This document shows, piece after piece, positions 1 through 5,597 of a DNA stretch of 9,160 nt; the first letter of the stretch is position 1; each line of letters starts with the position of its first letter. The DNA lies in NCBI GenBank assembly GCA_023396535.1, contig JAEWWD010000086.1, positions 1 to 9,160 on the forward strand, written 5' to 3'. A program made the translations under genes and the position numbers. Origin of the DNA: Bacillota bacterium (GTDB lineage Bacteria; Bacillota; Clostridia; Christensenellales; CAG-138). Under the pieces are notes generated by a model. It searched no databases. It had not been told where the DNA came from and worked only from the letters and a program-made list of their open reading frames with translations.

Positions 1-1093
1 GTATCAGATAGCAGTAGACGATGGGCATAATTGTTGAGGCGTCCGTCAGGTGCAGCGCGCCTATGCTCTCGTTGGCGCGTACATACCAGTAGGTGGGGAG
101 AAACCGCGCTACGGACAATACCTGTTCCCCGAGGAGCGATTGTGGTACGAACCCGCCGGAAAGGAACGTCATGCCCAGCGCCAGCGTATTGGCGACGGCG
201 GACTGCGCGCTGCGGGTTTTTATCAGAGTCCCTATCAGATAACTTATGGAGAGCCCTACCAGCGAAAGTATGAGCATATTCAGCATGAACAGCGCGCCCT
301 GCGCGGTGAACATCACGCCGCCGATTACCGTAATGGCGCACAGTGCCAGCAACAGCCAAACCGCCAGCATATACAGGGAATTTGCGAACAGGCTTTGCAG
401 GTGGATGCGGTTCATGGGCAGCGGCGAACACTGCGTGCGCTGCAGACGCCCCGTCTCCCGAAACGCCAGCAGCGTGGTGGATACGCCGAGAATAAGCAGC
501 GACAGAACCGCATAGGAGGCCGCGTTAAAAAATGGTACCACGCTGTTTCGCTCATGAATAGCGCCGCCGAACGACAGGGTTCTTACATCTGCCTCGTGGG
601 ATAAGTCGCTCAGGGTATGCGCCGCTATCTCCTCCTGCTCTGCGCCGCTGTGCCGCGCGTAGAGGCGGGCGGTATTGAGGTACGCATCCGTCAGCATATC
701 CGCGTAGAGTCCGGCAGGCGCATCGGGTACGCTGCGTTTTTGTATGGACGCGTCTTCGTCGCTGAGGAAGCTTGCCGTAAACCCTTCGGGTATGTAGAGT
801 ATGGTATCCACCTTTCGAAAAAACAGCGCGTCCTGCTGTGCGTCGGGATTTTCTCCAAGCTGCACGAGCTCGGCGTTTTCCGCCAGGTAATCCGCCAGAC
901 CCGTCAATAGCGGCGTCGCGCCATCGTCGTTGACTATGGCGATTTTTGGCATACTCTTGGTAAAGGACGCGATATTGTTGCCGCCGCCGCTCAACTGCAG
1001 GATAACGGTCACGGTCAGGAACGCGATGATGTAGACGGACAGCATCGGCAGATTTTTCCTGATGATCTTCAGGTAGGCGTTAAATACTTGCAT
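1..1093 (-). CDS. ABC-2 type transporter permease, second subunit (C-terminus cut by window edge)
   Basis: The reading frame stays open from the ATG at 1093 to the left edge, giving 364 residues with no stop. Half-permeases of this family are usually around 370-400 residues, so only a short tail should be missing. The layout is that of an ABC-2 permease: an N-terminal membrane segment at about residues 17-34, a long extracytoplasmic domain at about 35-188, then a cluster of hydrophobic segments at about 189-210, 237-260, 266-289, 297-313 and from about 352. Residues 310-316 read FLSGGFV, matching the FLSGMMW stretch of the neighbouring permease. The start is supported by GAGGAGG seven bases upstream. 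The ATG lies inside the end of the preceding permease gene (14-nt overlap), so the two are probably translationally coupled and work as a heterodimer with the ATPase. The substrate cannot be read from the sequence. Confidence 0.87.
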   Translation of the reverse strand, partial: MQVFNAYLKIIRKNLPMLSVYIIAFLTVTVILQLSGGGNNIASFTKSMPKIAIVNDDGATPLLTGLADYLAENAELVQLGENPDAQQDALFFRKVDTILYIPEGFTASFLSDEDASIQKRSVPDAPAGLYADMLTDAYLNTARLYARHSGAEQEEIAAHTLSDLSHEADVRTLSFGGAIHERNSVVPFFNAASYAVLSLLILGVSTTLLAFRETGRLQRTQCSPLPMNRIHLQSLFANSLYMLAVWLLLALCAITVIGGVMFTAQGALFMLNMLILSLVGLSISYLIGTLIKTRSAQSAVANTLALGMTFLSGGFVPQSLLGEQVLSVARFLPTYWYVRANESIGALHLTDASTIMPIVYCYLI

Positions 1094-2234
1094 ACGATTG
1101 CCTCCTCAGTACCAGGCAGGTGGCGGCGCACAGTGCGGCGCTCAGCGCCAGGAGTGTGAACATGTTCGTGGTATAGCGGCTCAGGCTGTCGTAGTAGTAC
1201 AGGCTGTACAACGCATCGGCGATTAAGTTGGCGGGATTCAGGTAGGCCAGGGGGGACAGATACGTCTGTACGACGTACTTCATACCCGGCCACATCATGC
1301 CGGACAAAAAACTCGCGAATATCGTGCTGCCTATGGCAACGCCGTATTTGAGCCCCTGCGATTTGACGCCCACGCTGATGGCGGTGCCCATGAATACGCC
1401 GCTCACTGCGCCCAGCGCGCAGGTCAGTGCCACATAGCCCGCGCGCGGGCCGAAATCCACGTCCAACACGTACATCAGGAAGGCCAGCACAACCAGCGAG
1501 ACAGTTATCTCAAACAACAGAACGGCGCTGATGTTGCATAGAAACATGCGGAATTTAGGTAACGGCGCAACATTGACGCGCGCCGCGCGTGCGGACATAT
1601 TGGCCTGTATTTTAATGACTTCGTCCACCGCGACCGTGGAGCCCATCAAACAGGTCATCGCGAGCAGCGCATAGAAGTATATGACCGTCGTGCTGACGGG
1701 CCGGTTCGGATCCTGTTGTTCGACAAGGTATTCCATACGGTTGCCAATATCCGCGAATATGGCTTGCGCGGCGGCCGGGTTTTCCGCGAGCAGCGTATGC
1801 GCCGTGGCGCTCGTTTGCAGGTACGTATCCAGGAAGGATTTCGCGATAGTCTGGCCAAAGCCGCTGCCGCCGACCACGAGAGAGATATCCTCGTCGTTAT
1901 TGTAGGTGAAGTATCCTCCGATATCGCCCTTTTGCAGCAACGCCTCCGCCTCAGCGGGGGAGATCTGCGATACGCCGCGGAACAAATCGCCTTCTTTCGC
2001 CGCTCTATCAATATCCGATACGGCGCTCAAGGCTGTATAAAACGGCGTAGCCGTGATATCCTCTTTGGCCGCTACAACGACGGACACGGGCGAGAAAGCA
2101 TCCGCTTTGTCGAGGTTTCCGAACGCGAAGTGGAACAGCATCGCCATAACCAGCGGATACAGAAATGCCCAGAACACTACTTCCCGCGTGCGGAACAGCA
2201 ATTTTACATTCGCCGTAAACAGATGACGGAACAT
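1080..2234 (-). CDS. ABC-2 type transporter permease, first subunit
   Basis: This 384-residue membrane protein has the ABC-2 exporter layout. There is a membrane segment at about 21-39, an extracytoplasmic domain at about 40-180, and five further hydrophobic segments at about 183-203, 233-256, 266-289, 298-316 and 355-375. Residues 309-314 (FLSGMM) are the semi-conserved stretch also found in the second permease, which suggests the two are paralogues. The ATG at 2234 is preceded by AGGAGGG, which overlaps the stop codon region of the ATPase gene (gap of 9 bp). The 3' end overlaps the second permease gene by 14 nt. The order ATPase-permease-permease and the similar lengths indicate a heterodimeric exporter. 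Drug, peptide, lipid or antibiotic export are all possible and nothing here decides between them. Confidence 0.92.
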   Translation of the reverse strand: MFRHLFTANVKLLFRTREVVFWAFLYPLVMAMLFHFAFGNLDKADAFSPVSVVVAAKEDITATPFYTALSAVSDIDRAAKEGDLFRGVSQISPAEAEALLQKGDIGGYFTYNNDEDISLVVGGSGFGQTIAKSFLDTYLQTSATAHTLLAENPAAAQAIFADIGNRMEYLVEQQDPNRPVSTTVIYFYALLAMTCLMGSTVAVDEVIKIQANMSARAARVNVAPLPKFRMFLCNISAVLLFEITVSLVVLAFLMYVLDVDFGPRAGYVALTCALGAVSGVFMGTAISVGVKSQGLKYGVAIGSTIFASFLSGMMWPGMKYVVQTYLSPLAYLNPANLIADALYSLYYYDSLSRYTTNMFTLLALSAALCAATCLVLRRQSYASI

Positions 2235-2243
2235 TGCGCCCTC

Positions 2244-3176
2244 CTAATCCCGGAGTTCCCTGCCCGTCAGCTCAAGGAACACGTCGTTGAGCGTGGGCAG
2301 TTCCGAATAAATGCGGCCGAATTCGATATCATGGCCGTTCAGGTAGTCGAGTATGGCGGCCAGGTTGTTTTTGCCGCGCTGGGATTTTATGAGGAGCGTG
2401 TTCTCGGAATATTCCACGTCGGTCACCCCGTGCAGCGATTTGATGCCTTCTGCGGCTGCCGGGCTCAGGTGGTAGCTTTCCACGGTGATCTTCTCGCCGG
2501 TGCTGATCATGGCTTTGAGTTCTCCGTTGGTGCCGCTCGCGATAACGCGGCCTTTATCCATGACGGCGATGCGGCTGCAGATGCGCTCCACCTCTTCCAT
2601 ATAGTGGGAGGTGTAAAGTATGGTCGCGCCCTCGCGGTTGAGGCGGAGTATGCCTTCGAGTATGTTGTTGCGGCTTTGCGGGTCCACCGCTACCGTGGGT
2701 TCGTCCATAATGATCAGTTTGGGCTTGTGCGCGACGCCGCAGGCGATATTCAACCTGCGCAGCAGACCGCCGCTGAGCTTTTTGGGGAAGAATTTTGCAT
2801 GGTCGGAAAGCCCCACAAATTCGATTGCTTCCTCCACCAGCCGTGCACGCTCCGCTTTATCCTGCATGTACAGGCCGCAAAAATAATCGATGTTCTCACG
2901 TACGGTCAGCTCGTCGAGTACGGCAACGTTTTGCGGTATGACGCCGATATTCCGCTTGATTTCGTACGCGATTGGCGACATGGGCTTGCCGAATACGCGG
3001 ATATCGCCCTTATCGTAACGCAGCAGCGCAAGTATGCAGTTGATGGCCGTCGTCTTACCCGAGCCGTTTGGACCGAGCAGGCCGAATATCTCCCCCTCGG
3101 TGATCGACAGATTGAAATGATCCAGCGCTACGAGCGATCCGTAGCGTTTCACCAGATTTTGAACCTCCACAACCAT
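2244..3176 (-). CDS. ABC transporter ATP-binding protein
   Basis: This is the nucleotide-binding subunit that powers the two permeases encoded downstream. It has 310 residues from the preferred start. Visible motifs in order are Walker A GPNGSGKT (35-42), Q-loop Gln82, signature LSGG (134-137), Walker B LIIMDEP (154-160) with catalytic Glu159, D-loop around Asp165 and switch His191 in TSHYMEE. The D-loop reads TVAVDP rather than the commoner TVGLDP, a variant I associate with ABC-2 exporters of Firmicutes. Residues from about 220 form the C-terminal extension usual in ABC-2 ATPases. The frame is open upstream to an ATG at 3308, but the 44 extra residues are not ABC-like and would overlap the promoter region. 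AAAGGAGGAG six bases before the ATG at 3176 decides the start. It is the first gene of a leftward three-gene operon. Confidence 0.97.
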   Translation of the reverse strand: MVVEVQNLVKRYGSLVALDHFNLSITEGEIFGLLGPNGSGKTTAINCILALLRYDKGDIRVFGKPMSPIAYEIKRNIGVIPQNVAVLDELTVRENIDYFCGLYMQDKAERARLVEEAIEFVGLSDHAKFFPKKLSGGLLRRLNIACGVAHKPKLIIMDEPTVAVDPQSRNNILEGILRLNREGATILYTSHYMEEVERICSRIAVMDKGRVIASGTNGELKAMISTGEKITVESYHLSPAAAEGIKSLHGVTDVEYSENTLLIKSQRGKNNLAAILDYLNGHDIEFGRIYSELPTLNDVFLELTGRELRD

Positions 3177-3182
3177 TTGGGT

Positions 3183-3192
3183 CTCCTCCTTT
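3183..3192 (-). promoter_or_regulatory. Ribosome binding site that fixes the ABC ATPase start
   Basis: On the minus strand this reads AAAGGAGGAG, six bases before the ATG at 3176. It is a near-perfect Shine-Dalgarno sequence. It favours that ATG over the upstream in-frame ATG at 3308, and the protein beginning here starts directly with the typical ABC sequence VEVQNLVKRYG. Confidence 0.9.
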
Positions 3193-3201
3193 TCTGTAGC
3201 A

Positions 3202-3207
3202 AGTATA
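3202..3207 (-). promoter_or_regulatory. Candidate -10 box for the ABC exporter operon
   Basis: On the minus strand this reads TATACT, which would start a transcript near 3195 with a leader of about 20 nt, just enough to hold the ribosome binding site. No acceptable -35 hexamer is seen 16-18 bp upstream (TACCGG at 17 bp) and there is no TGn extension. If it is used, it probably needs an activator, plausibly the adjacent response regulator. That regulatory link is inference. Confidence 0.4.
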
Positions 3208-3253
3208 CCGTCTGAGGAAGGGTGCCGGTAGTGAAGCGCGGCCAATACGGCCG

Positions 3254-3265
3254 TGACAATCGTCA
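3254..3265. promoter_or_regulatory. Inverted repeat in the divergent region, possible regulator site
   Basis: The sequence TGACAATCGTCA is an inverted repeat TGAC-n4-GTCA. It lies roughly midway between the two candidate -10 boxes, about 50 bp from the exporter one and about 60 bp from the kinase one. The direct 7-mer ATACGGC flanks it at 3245-3251 and 3278-3284, 33 bp (about three helical turns) apart. The palindrome GCACGTGC follows at 3285-3292. NarL-family regulators bind short inverted repeats as dimers, so this is a plausible operator, but arms this short can arise by chance. Confidence 0.25.
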
Positions 3266-3317
3266 TGTTCGGGGGTGATACGGCGCACGTGCTGTGCTTT
3301 TTTTCCACCCAAACGTA

Positions 3318-3326
3318 TGATATACT
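3318..3326 (+). promoter_or_regulatory. Extended -10 promoter for the histidine kinase-response regulator operon
   Basis: TGATATACT fits the extended -10 form TGnTATAAT with one mismatch. It would start a transcript near 3333, about 33 nt before the kinase ATG. The -35 position is only a T-run (3298-3303), which is acceptable for an extended -10 promoter. The box overlaps the small inverted repeat GTAT-GAT-ATAC (3315-3325), where a repressor or autoregulator could bind; that last point is speculative. Confidence 0.55.
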
Positions 3327-3365
3327 CCGGATAGATAGTAAATTCGGCGTCCCGGGGGAGGGCGT

Positions 3366-4460
3366 ATGGCGAGGCTTCTCAACAAATCTGTGGTATTTCT
3401 TGGGTGTCTCATACTGTACAGCGCGGATGTGCGGGCGGATTACCGCATCGCCTCCGTCATCGCGGCGGTTATCGTCAGCGCGCTGTGCAGCTATTGGGAC
3501 AATTCGCGCCTGTGCGCGGCGCTTGCCGCGCTGTTTGCCGTCGCCGCATGGTTTTTTCCGCCGCTCGTCTATTTCTCGCCGCTTCTGTGCTACGATATCG
3601 TATCGGGGCCGTTTCTATACATTGGGCTGCTGTTTCTGCCCGCGCTTTTGCGCGGCCCGGGGCTTACGAGCGCCGCCATGCTGCTGCTTCTTTCGGCGGC
3701 GGCCGCGCTCCTCAGGGATCACACGCTTCGTTTCGAACGGCTGGAGCGGGAATATACCCGTTTGCGCGACGATACGCGGGAGTATGCGTTTTCCGCAGAA
3801 CAGAAAAACAAGGATTTGCTGGAGCGGCAGGATTACGAGATAAACCTCGCCACGCTCAATGAGCGCAACCGTATTGCGCGGGAAATACACGACCATGTCG
3901 GGCATACCATGTCCCGCGCACTGCTGCAGGTGGGGGCGTTGACGGCAACTGTCAAGGATGCGGATGCGCTGTCGGGCCTTCTTGCGCTGCGTGAGACATT
4001 ATCCGCCGGTATGGACAGCATTCGGCAGAGCGTACACGATTTGCATGAGGATTCTATGGATCTTGAAGCGCAGCTTATTTCCCTTGTGAACGGGTTTTCG
4101 TTCTGTCCGGTGCGGCTGGATTATGATGTGCAGACGCCTCCTCCGCTCAAGGTGCGGTATGCATTTGTCGCAATCGCTAAAGAAGGGCTGAGCAATATCA
4201 TGCGCCATTCTGACGCTACATCGGCTCAATTAACCGTACGCGAGCAGCCGGGGTTATACCAGCTCATACTGCAGGATAACGGTTCGCCCAAACGCCATCC
4301 GGGCGAGGGCGGCATGGGTCTGCAGAGTATCGCGGCGCGCGCCGAAGGATTGAACGGGCATATGCATATCGATACCGGGCGGGGTTTCCGGCTGTTTATT
4401 TCCATACCCAGGGAGAATTCCGGACTGAAGGGGAACGCGGATGAGAATAGCAATCGTTGA
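3366..4460 (+). CDS. Membrane sensor histidine kinase, HisKA_3 (DesK/LiaS-like) family
   Basis: This is the sensor of a two-component system, 364 residues long. The first 117 residues are mostly hydrophobic (segments around 8-20, 28-42, 47-64, 66-80, 83-95 and 100-117) with only short loops. It therefore has no sizeable external sensor domain and probably senses within the membrane or through a partner such as the exporter. Residues 118-165 are charged and probably helical (coiled-coil linker). The phosphoacceptor region is RNRIAREIHDHVGH, with His175. The ATPase domain shows the N-box (Glu273 to Asn277, KEGLSNIMRHS), the DNG box (304-306) and the glycine-rich GEGGMGL (313-319). GGGGGAGGG three bases upstream supports the ATG at 3366. 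The 3' end overlaps the regulator gene by 20 nt. Divergence from an ABC-2 exporter recalls systems such as B. subtilis yvfRSTU and suggests control of that exporter. Confidence 0.96.
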   Translation: MARLLNKSVVFLGCLILYSADVRADYRIASVIAAVIVSALCSYWDNSRLCAALAALFAVAAWFFPPLVYFSPLLCYDIVSGPFLYIGLLFLPALLRGPGLTSAAMLLLLSAAAALLRDHTLRFERLEREYTRLRDDTREYAFSAEQKNKDLLERQDYEINLATLNERNRIAREIHDHVGHTMSRALLQVGALTATVKDADALSGLLALRETLSAGMDSIRQSVHDLHEDSMDLEAQLISLVNGFSFCPVRLDYDVQTPPPLKVRYAFVAIAKEGLSNIMRHSDATSAQLTVREQPGLYQLILQDNGSPKRHPGEGGMGLQSIAARAEGLNGHMHIDTGRGFRLFISIPRENSGLKGNADENSNR

Positions 4461-5055
4461 CGACGACAGGCTGGTATGCGCCGCGCTCAAGACCATCGTG
4501 GAAGCGGGCGGCGTGGAAGTGGCCGGTATAGGCCATTCCGGGGAAGAGGCGGTGGAGCTGTACGGCAAGTTATTGCCGGATATACTACTGCTGGATATCC
4601 GTATGGGCGGCATGACGGGGCTGGAGGCGGGGGAGCGCATACTCTGCGCGTATCCAGAAGCGCGGCTGCTGTTCCTGACCACGTTTTCGGACGACGAATA
4701 TATCGTTAAGGCGCTCAAAATGGGCGCGAAAGGATACCTGCTCAAGCAGAATTTTGACAGTATCGTACCGGCGCTGACTTCCGTAAGTCTGGGGCAGAGC
4801 ATATTCGGCGATGCCGTCGTTTCAAAGCTGCCCGGCATGCTGGGCGGTACGCGGCAGGGCGGCAATGTCGCGCTGACCGAGCGGGAGCAGGATGTGCTCA
4901 CGCTCATCGCGGAGGGCCTGAGCAATAAAGAGATTGCCGCAAAGCTGTACCTGAGCGAAGGCACCGTGCGCAACAACATCAGCGTGCTGCTGGAAAAGCT
5001 GGCGTTGCGCGACAGAACGCAATTGGCGATTTATTATTATAAAAATCTGCACTGA
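4441..5055 (+). CDS. NarL/LuxR-family response regulator
   Basis: This is a 204-residue DNA-binding regulator paired with the overlapping kinase gene. The receiver domain (about 1-120) has the acidic cluster Asp7-Asp8-Asp9, phosphoacceptor Asp52 in LLLDIRM, Thr80/Thr81 and Lys102. The C-terminal LuxR-type helix-turn-helix spans about 144-200. It begins LTEREQDVLTLIAEGLSNKE and has the recognition-helix region LSEGTVRNNISVLLEKL. Length and domain order are normal for the family. GAAGGGGAA about five bases before the ATG at 4441 is the ribosome binding site and lies inside the kinase gene, so production is probably coupled. Targets are inferred to include the divergent exporter promoter and perhaps its own. 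Confidence 0.97.
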   Translation: MRIAIVDDDRLVCAALKTIVEAGGVEVAGIGHSGEEAVELYGKLLPDILLLDIRMGGMTGLEAGERILCAYPEARLLFLTTFSDDEYIVKALKMGAKGYLLKQNFDSIVPALTSVSLGQSIFGDAVVSKLPGMLGGTRQGGNVALTEREQDVLTLIAEGLSNKEIAAKLYLSEGTVRNNISVLLEKLALRDRTQLAIYYYKNLH

Positions 5056-5075
5056 GATAAATTCAGGCATAAGAA

Positions 5076-5099
5076 AAGGCGGCCTGTTTTAGCCGCCTT
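5076..5099 (-). terminator. Hairpin terminator between converging genes
   Basis: AAGGCGGC (5076-5083) and GCCGCCTT (5092-5099) form an 8-bp GC-rich stem with an 8-nt loop. On the minus strand the stem runs straight into TTTTCTT, an intrinsic terminator for the small gene ending at 5114. On the plus strand it lies 20 bp after the regulator stop but is followed by a poor T-tract, so it may act in both directions with less strength rightward. Confidence 0.8.
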
Positions 5100-5113
5100 C
5101 AGCATTTGCGTTT

Positions 5114-5458
5114 TTACCTGAACTCGCACGCCTTGAATTTCTTCCCCTTGCTGAACGCGGGGATAAGCGAGATGCCGTACCCTTGTGTCAAAGCGCCTGC
5201 TTTGCGCTTCATATCCGAGAGCCATTCCTGATCCAACGAGGCGAAATCCTCATAGTTTTCCCAGAAGTAATACTCCCCTACTTCGCCGGTATCTTTATCG
5301 CCAATCCAGAGTTCGCCTCCGAGGAAGCCCTTCTGTTTGGAGAGCCCGGGCAGCCAGTGTTCCCCGGCTACGCGTATGAAGTCTTCCACGCATTCCGGCT
5401 TCATGCGGAATACAAGCTCTTCAATAAACGGCGGCTTTTCAAACGTATACTGCTGCAT
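5114..5458 (-). CDS. Small dimeric alpha/beta-barrel (antibiotic-biosynthesis-monooxygenase-like) protein
   Basis: This 114-residue soluble protein has no signal peptide or membrane segment. The stretch beginning IEELVFRM, followed by FIRVAGEHWLPGLSKQKGF, GGELWI and the EYYFWENYEDF and DQEWL region, has the beta-alpha-beta-beta-alpha pattern of the ferredoxin-like dimeric alpha/beta-barrel fold. It resembles the uncharacterised family TIGR03792 and, more distantly, ABM-type monooxygenases. I see no cofactor motif, and a catalytic role is not shown. A TTG at 5476 is in frame, but the ATG at 5458 is preferred because AAAGGA lies nine bases before it, whereas the TTG would itself overlap that site. 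A hairpin terminator follows. It lies downstream of the dehydrogenase operon on the same strand, separated by a hairpin array, so it may be a distal operon member or independent. Confidence 0.78.
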   Translation of the reverse strand: MQQYTFEKPPFIEELVFRMKPECVEDFIRVAGEHWLPGLSKQKGFLGGELWIGDKDTGEVGEYYFWENYEDFASLDQEWLSDMKRKAGALTQGYGISLIPAFSKGKKFKACEFR

Positions 5459-5467
5459 ACTGCACGT

Positions 5468-5473
5468 TCCTTT
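5468..5473 (-). promoter_or_regulatory. Ribosome binding site deciding the start of the small barrel protein
   Basis: On the minus strand this reads AAAGGA, nine bases before the ATG at 5458. The alternative TTG start at 5476 overlaps this site and has no comparable Shine-Dalgarno sequence of its own. Confidence 0.65.
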
Positions 5474-5501
5474 CAAAGGCCTTGTTTAACAATCTTATCC
5501 T

Positions 5502-5581
5502 CAAAGCGACGAAGTCGCTTTGGTTAAGGGTTCCAAGGGCCGTTACGGCCCTTGGTGGGGTGCAGGGGTGAAACCCCTGCA
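5502..5581. repeat. Array of three tandem perfect hairpins, palindromic intergenic repeat
   Basis: Three perfect inverted repeats lie in a row. The first is CAAAGCGAC (5502-5510) with its complement at 5514-5522, loop GAA. The second is CCAAGGGCCG (5533-5542) with its complement at 5546-5555, loop TTA. The third is TGCAGGGGT (5561-5569) with its complement at 5573-5581, loop GAA. Stems are 9, 10 and 9 bp with 3-nt loops, and the units are separated by only 10 and 5 bp. No unit is followed by a T-tract on either strand, so ordinary intrinsic termination is unlikely. The array begins 16 bp after the E2 stop codon (minus strand); between them is a run of eight C (5588-5595 on the plus strand). 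It resembles REP/MITE-like dispersed palindromes or an mRNA 3'-end stabiliser; which one is not decidable here. Confidence 0.85.
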
Positions 5582-5597
5582 TCAAATCCCCCCCCTA

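Noticed and set aside
50..910. Plus-strand open frames (50-604, 617-910) near the left edge.
   Set aside because: The minus strand carries an uninterrupted permease frame across the whole stretch with a good start and membrane-segment pattern, so these are shadows.
1716..3215. A 499-codon open frame on the plus strand opposite the first permease and the ABC ATPase.
   Set aside because: It is a shadow of the two well-supported minus-strand genes, has no domain pattern, and spans their intergenic junction.
3177..3308. N-terminal extension of the ABC ATPase from an ATG at 3308.
   Set aside because: The 44 added residues do not resemble an ABC domain, no Shine-Dalgarno sequence precedes that ATG, and the extension would cover the divergent promoter region.
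5561..5581. Third hairpin as the intrinsic terminator of the E2 operon.
   Set aside because: On the minus strand the stem is followed by CCCCACC rather than a T-tract, so it lacks the usual terminator signature; transcription may continue into the small gene.
5502..5581. CRISPR array.
   Set aside because: The three palindromes have different sequences and there are no repeated units with spacers of regular length.
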